DNA of 64,000 nt from Pseudomonadota bacterium (GTDB lineage: Bacteria; Pseudomonadota; Gammaproteobacteria; Pseudomonadales; Pseudohongiellaceae). A model generated the notes under the pieces. It saw only the letters and a program-made list of their open reading frames with translations, did no database searches and had not been told where the DNA came from. Position numbers and translations under genes: made by a program. Numbering within the stretch: position 1 is the stretch's first letter; every line of letters begins with the position of its first letter. Where the stretch lies: NCBI GenBank assembly GCA_027621405.1, contig JAQCBT010000016.1, forward strand, positions 1 through 64,000, given 5' to 3'. Positions 35,919 to 44,112 of the stretch are shown here, piece after piece.

Positions 35919-37154
35919 CTACAGGATACCGTTTCCCTCGTGTGCAGTTTCCAGCTTTCCTGTCTGTCGATTCCATAGAACAAGGGCGAGGGAACAGAAT
36001 ACATAGGCGGCAGTAATGATCAGGGCTGATGGGTCCGTAGTCAGGAGTTGCATTCCGGTCGCAAGTACTAGCAAACGCAGCACCTCAAGGTAAATTGCAT
36101 CCTCCCTTCCTTCCATCCATCTACCATGTACAAACAGCGAGTAAGTCAGAAACAGTACGGCCAGGCTCACAAGCGCATAGCTGAGGGTGTTTGCATTGAG
36201 AAGTATGTAAAGGCTGAAACCCACGGTGACCAGAAACTGAGCGAAGGTATAAACCCTGGCAAAACTGCTGATCCGGGGATCAAACTTCAGGCTCAAGTCC
36301 TTATCCAGCGCTTTCTGTTTGCAGCGTGTAACAGTCCCATCTGGCTGCCAGCCGGGTGGCTTGAATGGCAATCGCAGCTTGTTCAGCAGGCCCGGAGCAT
36401 TGAGTGTATCCAGGATCAGCCTCCAGTAGACATGGACATTGGCCCATAGCGGGTTCCAGCTATTCAGCGGTTTGCGCAGCCCGAAGTAGACCGGTTCGTT
36501 GTCCAACTCGTCCTGGAAAGTACCGAACAGGCGGTCCCAGAAGATAAATACGCCGCCATAGTTCTTATCCACATAGATTTTGTTGCGGCCATGATGTACC
36601 CGATGATTGGATGGCGTGACCATGATCCATTCCAGTGGTCCCAGTTTGGGAATATGCTCAGTGTGCACCCAGAACTGATAGATCAGGTTCAGGCTCACCA
36701 CAGTGAACAGGACTTCGGCAGGATAGCCCAATGCATAGAAGGGCAGGTAGAAGAGGAAGCCATAGAAATCGATGCTGGTCTGGCGCAGCGCTGTGCCGAG
36801 GTTGAAGTCTTCGCTCTGATGATGGGCTACGTGGGATCCCCAGAACAGGGCCACCTCGTGCCCGAAGCGATGTTTCCAGTAGTAGGCGAAATCATAGAAC
36901 ACGAAGCAGCTGACCCATACCCAGGCCTGGTTGTCGGGTAGTTGCTGAAGCTGGAAATGGACAACGACCCACTCATAGATGGCGCCAGAAAATCCGAGAA
37001 TCACCAGTGCCTGCAACCTGCTCAGGCTTCCCATGGACAGGCTGTTGATGGTGTCGTTTATGCGGTAGGTATTGCGACCACGAACCATGCCATAGGCAAA
37101 TTCCAGCAGAATAAGCAGGAAGAAGAAGGGTATGGCATACAGAATCAGGTCCAT
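35919..37154 (-). CDS. Sterol desaturase / fatty acid hydroxylase family membrane protein
   Basis: The 411-residue protein has the di-iron histidine boxes of the fatty-acid hydroxylase superfamily: H95RFGHE, H108VAHH and H184RVHH. They are set among transmembrane helices, with GHEVALFWGSHVAHHQSEDFNLGTALRQ between them. Length and sequence resemble bacterial relatives of alkylglycerol monooxygenase (TMEM195). After about residue 260 it has a further three-helix membrane part that is less conserved. The substrate (ether lipid, sterol or fatty acid) cannot be told. It is a separate minus-strand gene with 36 bases to the Hsp70-like gene upstream. Confidence 0.88.
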   Translation of the reverse strand: MDLILYAIPFFFLLILLEFAYGMVRGRNTYRINDTINSLSMGSLSRLQALVILGFSGAIYEWVVVHFQLQQLPDNQAWVWVSCFVFYDFAYYWKHRFGHEVALFWGSHVAHHQSEDFNLGTALRQTSIDFYGFLFYLPFYALGYPAEVLFTVVSLNLIYQFWVHTEHIPKLGPLEWIMVTPSNHRVHHGRNKIYVDKNYGGVFIFWDRLFGTFQDELDNEPVYFGLRKPLNSWNPLWANVHVYWRLILDTLNAPGLLNKLRLPFKPPGWQPDGTVTRCKQKALDKDLSLKFDPRISSFARVYTFAQFLVTVGFSLYILLNANTLSYALVSLAVLFLTYSLFVHGRWMEGREDAIYLEVLRLLVLATGMQLLTTDPSALIITAAYVFCSLALVLWNRQTGKLETAHEGNGIL

Positions 37155-37190
37155 GGACGAAATTCTACACTGTTTTGCCCGCGGCGGGGG

Positions 37191-38666
37191 TCAGGACGCA
37201 GTGACCGGGCCTTCATAGTGCGGTGTTCCGAGCCCCTGGTATTCGGCTATAGCCAGGCCGGCGGCTACCGAGGTGAAGGGATCATGCTCAATGACCTTGT
37301 TGGGAAACTTGCTGTCGAGGAGCCCCTTTACCGCCGGGATCAGCGAAGAACCTCCGGTGCGAATCACCAGTTGTATCCGTGAACTGTCCATATTGGCCTT
37401 TACCAACACGTCATCGATTGCCTGGTCCAGTTGTTCCAGAACGCCACTAATCATGGATTCGAACTGCTCGCGAGCGACATCGATTTCGATGTCCAATTCC
37501 GGTATGTCGAGCCGGGCAACGGTTTCACTGGATAACGTCGCCTTCAGGTCTTTCAGGCATTGAAAAACCAGGTAGCTGTAATTGTTCTTGATCAGGTCGT
37601 AAAGGCGCTGGAACTTCTCTGCAGCCTCGTCTCCGAATTCGATTCTCTGCTTGAGGGGTGTGGTGTAGCGGTTCTGGTTCAGCATGTAGCTGATTGCCCA
37701 GTTCAGCAGCAAGTCTTCATAATCCTCAAAGGGGAATACAGTCTCGATTTCCCTGTCCTCACCAGCCCTGCGCCAGCGTTCTCCTTTTCCAAGCAGGGGA
37801 AACAGTAATTCCCGGAACATTAACTGATCGATGTGATCACCGCCCAGCCCGATGCCATGGGTGGCAGTCACCTCGAAGTCGTCTTGTTGCTTGTGCAGAA
37901 TACAGAGATCCAGTGTGCCTCCACCGAAATCTACGGCGAGCAGGAATTCTCCAGTGGCTGTTGGGTGGCTATGCAAATAGCTGAGGGCAGCGGCAATGGG
38001 TTCAGGATAGAAACTTTGATTGGTGAATTCTGCATAGCCATAGGCTTCGGATAGTAGCGCCAGCGCCTGCTGATTTCTGCCGCCTTCGGAACCTTCGAAA
38101 TTTACCGGATGCCCGATGCAGGCATGATTGGAATCGCTGGCGTCCAGGCCCATTTTGCTAAACAGGGCCAGAAGGCACTTTTTTATGCGCACCAACAAGG
38201 GTGTGACCAGAGCCACCAGGCGAAACGGGCGATCGAATACCATGAGCCTGGGTGCATCACTCCTGCCAAGCAAACGCTTGATGCCTCGAAACAGTCTTCC
38301 GGTTTGTCCGGCATCAACGAATGACTGGCCATAGATCATTTCTGTGGACGCTTCTTCGGGCAGGCCTCTGTCGCCAATCTGTCCAGTCGTGCTGCGACCC
38401 TCTCCCAGGACTTCGGCACTCAGTTCAACCTTGCGACCGGTGTTGCTCTGGATATAGCGCTCGATGGCAGCCTGCCCGGTCTCGATTTGAAAGTCGCTGT
38501 CCACATAGGTTGCGGAAGGCATGACCGGAGAATGCTCCTCCAGTTGGACAAGATGTACTGCGGAGCCATCATAGATGGCTGCTACGCTATTGCTGGTTCC
38601 GAAGTCGATGCCTATGCCGACTCTTGCACCTGAATTGAGGGGGTTCTTGGCTTGCTCTTCTTGCAC
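37191..38666 (-). CDS. Hsp70-family chaperone-like protein (YegD type)
   Basis: The 491-residue actin/Hsp70-fold ATPase shows the phosphate-1 motif GIGIDFGTSNSVAAIYDG, the phosphate-2 motif FLLAVDFGGGTLDLCIL, and the adenosine motif VIRTGGSSLIPAVKGLL. Unlike DnaK it lacks a clear substrate-binding beta-sandwich and lid: the C-terminus ends right after the nucleotide-binding fold. This is the YegD group, whose role is unknown. It may be cotranscribed with the downstream hydroxylase-family gene. A J-protein encoded at 8.9 kb is a conceivable, untested partner. Confidence 0.9.
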   Translation of the reverse strand: MQEEQAKNPLNSGARVGIGIDFGTSNSVAAIYDGSAVHLVQLEEHSPVMPSATYVDSDFQIETGQAAIERYIQSNTGRKVELSAEVLGEGRSTTGQIGDRGLPEEASTEMIYGQSFVDAGQTGRLFRGIKRLLGRSDAPRLMVFDRPFRLVALVTPLLVRIKKCLLALFSKMGLDASDSNHACIGHPVNFEGSEGGRNQQALALLSEAYGYAEFTNQSFYPEPIAAALSYLHSHPTATGEFLLAVDFGGGTLDLCILHKQQDDFEVTATHGIGLGGDHIDQLMFRELLFPLLGKGERWRRAGEDREIETVFPFEDYEDLLLNWAISYMLNQNRYTTPLKQRIEFGDEAAEKFQRLYDLIKNNYSYLVFQCLKDLKATLSSETVARLDIPELDIEIDVAREQFESMISGVLEQLDQAIDDVLVKANMDSSRIQLVIRTGGSSLIPAVKGLLDSKFPNKVIEHDPFTSVAAGLAIAEYQGLGTPHYEGPVTAS

Positions 38667-38958
38667 TGGGAAATGATCTGATCTTGGACTTAACGGTAGT
38701 TGGAAATTGGTGGCTGGAAGTGGCTCAATCCGGAAATCCGTGCTCTGGAGTGAACGCTATTTTACAACAAGCTTCCCCCATCAACTAACTATCTCTCAAT
38801 CTGCAGTATTCTCATTCATTGACCAAACTTCGGCAATCTGCGGCTGTTGATGAGGCTAAACTCCCGCTGCGGTTGAAGTTTTCGGGAACTTAACCTATGC
38901 TCCCCCGGTCTCATGCAGACGTAGAAGCAGTAGCACCAAGAGTTCTCACGAGGTATTC
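38667..38958. other. Divergent intergenic region, Hsp70-like / cyclophilin
   Basis: The region has no gene. A GAGG ribosome binding site precedes the cyclophilin ATG at 38959. I see no convincing promoter pair or repeat. Confidence 0.45.
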
Positions 38959-39897
38959 ATGTTAATTGGCAGATTGCCGCCGAATCGCACAATGTTAGCG
39001 GCATTTGTGACATTCACACTGATAGCTAGCTCTGCGGCATCGGCAGGTACGCTGGTCCGTGTCAGCACTACCATCGGTGATTACACCATAGAGTTGCTGG
39101 ACGAATCGGCCCCGCAAACAGTTCAAAATTTCCTCAATTACGTGAATAGAAACGACTACAACGGCACCTACCTTCACCGTGTCGTGGATGATTTCGTGGT
39201 GCAGGGTGGAGCGTACGGATTCCAGCTGTTCTACGGCCCAGTTGATGCGCCTGTGGACCCGCCAGTCCCCAATGAGCCTGGTGCCTCCAATGTGCGCGGC
39301 ACGGTAGCTATGGCGAAACTTGAAGGGCAGCCAGACAGCGCAACCAATCAATGGTTCGTGAACCTCGCCGACAATACGAGCCTGGATACTACCAACGGCG
39401 GTTTTACTGTGTTCGGCACCGTGCTGGGTAATGGCATGATTATTCTCGACGCCATTGATGATCTGCCGACAGTGTCTCTGGGTGGAAAAGCTTCGAGTGC
39501 TCCTTATTGGACACCCTCGTTCAGCAATGGCCTGGATTTCGTGTACATAAATGCCGAGGTGGTAGAGCGATTCAGTGAAGCACCCCATGTCTACGAAACG
39601 AACACAGGCAAACTAATCACCACGGTCAGTGTGGATGGTGGCAGCGAATTGATAAGCCTGAATTTCGATACGGTTGCTAAAGACCCGGAAGTCGTGCTGC
39701 GAGTCAATACCAAAAGCATTATTCCCCGCAAGGAGACATTTCCTGACATCGCGTCTTACTCCACAACGGATAAGCGCCTGCGCATTCCCAGTCTGGAGGT
39801 CAACCAGAATGGAAATGTATTCCTGCTAAGTAATGTGGTCTTTGTCCTCAGCAATACAGAACTCTCCCAGTTCACTCTGGAATCCTACAATCAGTAA
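38959..39897 (+). CDS. Secreted cyclophilin-type peptidyl-prolyl isomerase with C-terminal extension
   Basis: The 312-residue protein has a signal peptide ending near SAASAG. A cyclophilin domain follows (VSTTIGDYTIELLDESAPQTVQNFLNYVNRNDYNGTYLHRVVDDFVVQGG), with the catalytic Arg in LHRV, then NQWFVNLADN and FTVFGTVLGNGM. The final 110 residues form an extra beta-rich domain that I do not recognise. Some active-site residues differ from E. coli PpiA, as in many marine secreted cyclophilins. It would assist folding in the periplasm or outside. It stands alone with GAGG before ATG 38959. Confidence 0.9.
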   Translation: MLIGRLPPNRTMLAAFVTFTLIASSAASAGTLVRVSTTIGDYTIELLDESAPQTVQNFLNYVNRNDYNGTYLHRVVDDFVVQGGAYGFQLFYGPVDAPVDPPVPNEPGASNVRGTVAMAKLEGQPDSATNQWFVNLADNTSLDTTNGGFTVFGTVLGNGMIILDAIDDLPTVSLGGKASSAPYWTPSFSNGLDFVYINAEVVERFSEAPHVYETNTGKLITTVSVDGGSELISLNFDTVAKDPEVVLRVNTKSIIPRKETFPDIASYSTTDKRLRIPSLEVNQNGNVFLLSNVVFVLSNTELSQFTLESYNQ

Positions 39898-40007
39898 GCC
39901 TGCCTCGACCGACGTTTACCGAATGCTGCTGTTAGGTTAATCTTGCCGTCACGGAAACCCGTTAAGAGTTCCCGGATTTCCACTCCAGCTAGCAGGACAA
40001 CAATAAT

Positions 40008-41348
40008 ATGGCTGCCCCCCGCGGTGAATTTTCTTCAAGGTTTGGATTTTTGATGGCCGCCTCCGGTTCCGCTGTGGGGCTGGGGAATATCTGGGGCTTC
40101 CCAACCAATGCAGCATCCAATGGCGGAGCTGCCTTTCTATTCACCTACCTGATACTGGCCTTCGCGCTAGCGTATCCGGCGCTGATGGCCGAATTGATTA
40201 TTGGTCGCTATGCAAGGGCCAATGCAGTAACAGCACTAAAGACTATCTCTGTCGGCGAGAAGACCCGACTGGCTGCTGTCACTGTAGGTTTCGTGGGAAT
40301 AATCACTGTCAGCTTCATCCTGAGTTTCTATGCGATCGTGAGTGGCTGGATGATTGCATTCTTCTTCGATCCTGTGGCACGCCTGTTGGGGATGGAAGGC
40401 CTGGCGACCTGGCTGACCACCGACGCGGCGGTGCGAAACAGTCTCTTCGTGGTTGTGTTCATGGTGCTGACTGTTTTTATTATTAGCGCCGGAGTAAAGG
40501 ATGGTATCGAGAAGTGGGCGTCACGGCTAATGCCATCCCTGATAATCATCCTCTTGCTGCTAATCGTGTATGTGCTCACCTTGCCTGGTGCGCTGGATGG
40601 CCTGCGTGCCTATCTGATACCCGATTTCAGCAGGGTAGCCGATCCGGCTCTGCTGGTCAGTGCAATGGGGCAGGCGTTCTTCTCCCTGTCGCTGGGTGTC
40701 GGCACCATGCTGGTGTATGGGTCGTACATCAGCAAACGTGAGAACTTACCCACCATCGGTAGCCTGGTGGCCTTATTGGATGTTGGAATCGCCGTCCTGG
40801 CTGGCATGCTGATTCTGCCTGCCATGTATGTGGCTCTCAACAACGGGGTGCAGATCTACGATGAGGCGGGTGGACTGATTGCCGGGCCGGGCCTCATCGT
40901 GTCGGTTTTGCCGGCCTTGTTTGAAACCATGGGTTCTATAGGGGTGCTGGTGGCATTCGCATTCTTTGCCTTGATGACGATTGCTTCCCTGACTTCATCT
41001 ATCTCCATGCTGGAAGTGCCAGTCGCTTATGGTGTTGAGCATCACGGAATAGACAGACCGAAGGCGGCCATCGTCATCGGCGCCGTGATAACAGTCATCT
41101 CCCTGATTATCGTTTTCAATTTCGATCCACTATTCGACCTGGTGGTTACCTATACCACCGAGGTGAGTCAACCGCTGCTGGGTTTTGCCTTCTGTATCTT
41201 TGTGGCCTGGATCTGGCGACGCAACGACATCCTCGAAGAGATAAAGCAGGGCGATCCCGATGTAGAATCCGGCCTGTTCTGGAAAATCTGGCCCTTCTAC
41301 GTGAAGTATATCTGTCCGGTGGCCATCCTCGTTGTGTACTTCCAATAG
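40008..41348 (+). CDS. Sodium-dependent neurotransmitter-symporter family transporter
   Basis: The 446-residue protein has eleven or so transmembrane helices. Its first is the NSS signature SRFGFLMAASGSAVGLGNIWGFPTNAASNGGAAFLFTYL, with the Na+/substrate-binding unwound region. LSLGVGTMLVYGSYISKRENLP marks helix 6. It would import an amino acid or similar compound with Na+ (LeuT/MhsT type). The substrate is not readable from sequence. It precedes, convergently, a PLP enzyme gene. Confidence 0.93.
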   Translation: MAAPRGEFSSRFGFLMAASGSAVGLGNIWGFPTNAASNGGAAFLFTYLILAFALAYPALMAELIIGRYARANAVTALKTISVGEKTRLAAVTVGFVGIITVSFILSFYAIVSGWMIAFFFDPVARLLGMEGLATWLTTDAAVRNSLFVVVFMVLTVFIISAGVKDGIEKWASRLMPSLIIILLLLIVYVLTLPGALDGLRAYLIPDFSRVADPALLVSAMGQAFFSLSLGVGTMLVYGSYISKRENLPTIGSLVALLDVGIAVLAGMLILPAMYVALNNGVQIYDEAGGLIAGPGLIVSVLPALFETMGSIGVLVAFAFFALMTIASLTSSISMLEVPVAYGVEHHGIDRPKAAIVIGAVITVISLIIVFNFDPLFDLVVTYTTEVSQPLLGFAFCIFVAWIWRRNDILEEIKQGDPDVESGLFWKIWPFYVKYICPVAILVVYFQ

Positions 41349-41375
41349 CGCCTGCATGCTGGAAATTACAGGCGC
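41348..41375. terminator. Hairpin between convergent genes
   Basis: GCGCCTG (41348-41354) pairs with CAGGCGC (41369-41375) around a 14-base loop. It overlaps the stop of the NSS transporter and ends 13 bases before the stop of the convergent aminotransferase gene. No T-tract is present. Confidence 0.4.
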
Positions 41376-41387
41376 ACAATCAACTGC

Positions 41388-42566
41388 CTAGCTGTTGAGG
41401 ACGGCGATGAAGCGTTCAATCTCTGCTTCCGTGTTGTAGTAGTGAACTGACGCCCTGTTCACGTCGAGACCCTTCTTTCCCAGATCGAGTTGGGCGTTCA
41501 TCCCTCTCGAGACCGAGGTATTGATACCTGCCGTATTGAGCAGTCTCTTTGTGTCATCTGCGTCCATATCCCTGCGATTGAAAGTCACGATGCCTGACAG
41601 GTTTTGCGAACGTTCATGGACAATAATATTGTGGCAGTCGGCCAGGCTGTCATGCAAAAGCCTTCCCAGGTACCGCACCCTTCGCTCGATCGCCTCGCTA
41701 CCAATCTTCAATGCGTAGTCCACGGCAGCGGCCAGACCAATCATGGCAGCGACGTTGCGCTCCCAGTTTTCGAAGCGTGTGGCGTCGGGGCGAAGGCTGT
41801 AGCTGCCCGCCGATATCCATTGCACGGAGTGTAAATCCACGACGGCGGGTACCAGTTCCTGAAGCCTCGAATTTCTGGCGTAGAGAAAGCCGGTGCCACG
41901 GGGACCGCGCAGGTATTTACGGCCAGTGCCGCAGAGAAAATCACAGCCTATACGCTCAACATCCAATACTACCTGTCCGGCAGACTGACAGGCATCGAGG
42001 AGATACCAGAGGCCGTGCTCCCTGGCGATAGCTCCAACTTCCTCGGCGGGCTGGATATCGCCTCTCTGGCTTGGTACATGAGTCAGGCACACAAGCCTGG
42101 TGTTGGGGCGGATCGCGGCGCGCAGGGCATCGAGATCTACCACCCCATCTTGATCGCTCGCTATCGTAGTCAGTGCCAGTCCCCTGTGTTTCGCGCTGTG
42201 CAACAGATCCAGGTAATTGCTGGCGTATTCCATATCGGCGGTAATGATGTGATCTCCTGCTTTCAGCTCTAAGGCATGAAACGCGGCATGCCAGGCCCTG
42301 GTAGCGTTTTCCAGGAACGCGATTTCGGAAGGCTGGCAATTCAACAGTTCGGCGAAGGCGGAGTAGAAGCGTGCCTGCTTTGCCTGTGCACGGTCCGCCG
42401 CCTCATAGCCACCAATCTCCTGTTCCAGGTTGAGGTGGGAAATCTGCATCTCGGTGACAGTACTTGGGCTAAGCGCAGAGCCAGCATTGTTGAAGTGGAT
42501 CAGTTGTTCACAGTGCGGTGTTTCGGCTCTGATCCTGTCGAGATCGATTGCTGAAGGGGCGGACAT
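41388..42566 (-). CDS. Class V aminotransferase-fold PLP enzyme
   Basis: The 392-residue protein has the class V pattern: NNAGSALSPSTV near the start, LENATRAWHAAFHALEL, the PLP-ring Asp/Gln in YLLDACQSAGQ (D191), and the Schiff-base Lys217 in CGTGRKYLRGPRGTGFLYAR. This is the cysteine desulfurase/EgtE-like group (C-S lyases and selenocysteine-lyase-like). No conserved catalytic Cys loop typical of IscS is obvious, so a desulfurase role is not supported. The substrate is unknown. It is a single gene. Confidence 0.88.
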   Translation of the reverse strand: MSAPSAIDLDRIRAETPHCEQLIHFNNAGSALSPSTVTEMQISHLNLEQEIGGYEAADRAQAKQARFYSAFAELLNCQPSEIAFLENATRAWHAAFHALELKAGDHIITADMEYASNYLDLLHSAKHRGLALTTIASDQDGVVDLDALRAAIRPNTRLVCLTHVPSQRGDIQPAEEVGAIAREHGLWYLLDACQSAGQVVLDVERIGCDFLCGTGRKYLRGPRGTGFLYARNSRLQELVPAVVDLHSVQWISAGSYSLRPDATRFENWERNVAAMIGLAAAVDYALKIGSEAIERRVRYLGRLLHDSLADCHNIIVHERSQNLSGIVTFNRRDMDADDTKRLLNTAGINTSVSRGMNAQLDLGKKGLDVNRASVHYYNTEAEIERFIAVLNS

Positions 42567-42966
42567 AGGAGTACCTTTGCTGGTGATGCTAATAGAATGC
42601 GTCGCAGGAATTCAGCAGTTCCCAGGTGGTTACAGCTCGTGAGGGGCATCTGTCAGCGGATGATATTAGCAAAGAGCTGTGCTACGGTGCCACAAAGTCT
42701 GTTTGGGCATAAGACTGAAACTCAAGACCGATTAGTGAGAATAAGTAAGTCCTGATAACAAGACCTGGGAAACCCCTGGCTAATTATCTTGCGTCTCTGC
42801 GGAGACTGTCGGGGCTTGCAGCCGAGCTCGATCTCCGCGTTGCAGTTTTTTTGACAGTCCGACCCATGCCTTCAAAACTGCACCTTGATGCCGGACTCGG
42901 CTGCAAACCAGAGATGTAACATAATTAATCAGAAGTTCCCTAATAATAAGACCAGAGGATCGGATC
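42567..42966. other. 400-base intergenic region holding an orphan terminator
   Basis: It separates divergent genes. The downstream part has a T-tailed hairpin (42799-42852), and a ribosome binding site AGAGGAT precedes the ATG at 42967. No reading frame with coding character is seen; the minus-strand frame 42780-43232 is antisense to the dehalogenase-like gene. A small RNA between about 42600 and 42852 on the plus strand is possible. Confidence 0.5.
42799..42852 (+). terminator. Intrinsic terminator with no annotated gene upstream
   Basis: GCGGAGA (42799-42805) pairs with TCTCCGC (42832-42838). An inner arm CGGGGCT/AGCCG sits within it, and seven T's (42846-42852) follow after a short TTGCAG spacer. 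It points along the plus strand, but the nearest upstream gene is on the minus strand and divergent, so the terminated transcript is unassigned. Confidence 0.5.
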
Positions 42967-43842
42967 ATGAAACACCGCACGTCGAATTTCCTTGTTACTG
43001 CTCCAGGTTCCGAAAGTGAATGTGTCGACAAGACACGGAGTCGCAGAAGGTTTATAAAACGAGTCTCTCTGCTTGCAGCAGCTATCCCCTTTGCTTCCAT
43101 GGTAGCGCAACCCGCACGGGCACAAGCCGACGTGGCCGATTCTGTGCAGGCGCTGGTATTCGATGTATTTGGGACGGTTGTGGACTGGCGTGCGTCGATC
43201 ATCAGGGAAGGGCAATTGCTAGCAGCCCGCAAGGGATACGATGTGGACTGGGGCGAATTTGCGGATCGTTGGCGTTCCGGTTATGGGCCGGCGATGAACA
43301 AGGTACGTACAGGAGAGTTACCCTGGACCAAGATCGATGATTTGCATCGAATGATTCTTGATGAGTTGGTCGTAGAATTTGGTCTTACAGGTATGACCGA
43401 AGACGAGCTGGATCATTTCAATCGGGCCTGGCACCGCCTGAGTCCCTGGCCTGACACCGTAGCAGGGCTGAATCGGCTCAAAACCAGGTACATTATCGCA
43501 ACCCTCTCCAATGGCAATGTCTCCCTGCTCACCAACATGGCGAAGAATGCGGGGCTGCCCTGGGATGCCGTGTTGTCAGCAGAATTGGCGGGTCATTACA
43601 AACCCGACCCCGAGGCCTATCTCAAGGCCGCGGATCTGCTCGGCCTGCGGCCAGAGCAGGTGATGTTGGTAGCAGCCCATCCTGGAGACCTGCGTGCTGC
43701 GGCTCGCACAGGAATGCATACGGCTTATGTTATTCGCCCGCTCGAGCGTGGACCGGGCAGACCGGTTGACCGCAATCCCGATGGTGAGTTCGATTACACG
43801 GCAGAAGACTTTCTGGACCTGGCGCGGCAGTTGGGAGCCTGA
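42967..43842 (+). CDS. Tat-exported haloacid dehalogenase type II-like HAD protein
   Basis: The 291-residue protein starts with a twin-arginine signal: S25-R-R-R-F-I-K31, then a hydrophobic stretch and a cleavage site near ARA52. The mature part is a HAD hydrolase of the haloacid dehalogenase type II group: nucleophile D66 in VFDVFGTVVDW, motif II LSNGN, motif III HYKPDPEAYLKAADLLGL, and motif IV VAAHPGDLRAAARTGM. The family cleaves C-halogen bonds of 2-haloacids, normally in the cytoplasm. Export of a folded HAD protein is unusual. Activity and substrate are inferred from family only. AGAGGAT precedes the ATG. Confidence 0.9.
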   Translation: MKHRTSNFLVTAPGSESECVDKTRSRRRFIKRVSLLAAAIPFASMVAQPARAQADVADSVQALVFDVFGTVVDWRASIIREGQLLAARKGYDVDWGEFADRWRSGYGPAMNKVRTGELPWTKIDDLHRMILDELVVEFGLTGMTEDELDHFNRAWHRLSPWPDTVAGLNRLKTRYIIATLSNGNVSLLTNMAKNAGLPWDAVLSAELAGHYKPDPEAYLKAADLLGLRPEQVMLVAAHPGDLRAAARTGMHTAYVIRPLERGPGRPVDRNPDGEFDYTAEDFLDLARQLGA

Positions 43843-43847
43843 GTCGA

Positions 43848-44096
43848 ATGAAAATTGAGCTGCAGGAGGGTGTTCGGGAAGAGATCGCACAAAGGCTGAA
43901 AACGTATTTCCTGGAAAACCTGGACCGCGAACTGGGCGGTTTCGAGGCGCAATTCCTGCTGGATTTTTTCTCGGAACAGTTAGGCTGCTTTTACTACAAC
44001 CAGGGTCTGGCCGATGCCCTTGCTGCCATGGAGCAGAAGACCCAGGAAATAAATGACCTGATCTACGAGTTGGAAAAGTTTCCTGCCAAAGCTTGA
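43848..44096 (+). CDS. DUF2164 family protein
   Basis: The 82-residue cytoplasmic protein fits DUF2164: IAQRLKTYFLENLDRELGGFEAQFLLDFFSEQLGCFYYNQGLADALAAMEQ. It is helical and acidic. Its function is unknown. It starts five bases after the dehalogenase-like gene, so the two are likely cotranscribed, and is convergent with the histidine-kinase-like gene. Confidence 0.9.
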   Translation: MKIELQEGVREEIAQRLKTYFLENLDRELGGFEAQFLLDFFSEQLGCFYYNQGLADALAAMEQKTQEINDLIYELEKFPAKA

Positions 44097-44112
44097 GGTG
44101 CCTGGTTGCTCG

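Noticed and set aside
42780..43232. 150-codon minus-strand frame
   Set aside because: Mostly antisense to the Tat signal and HAD domain and crosses the terminator hairpin; no plausible protein features.
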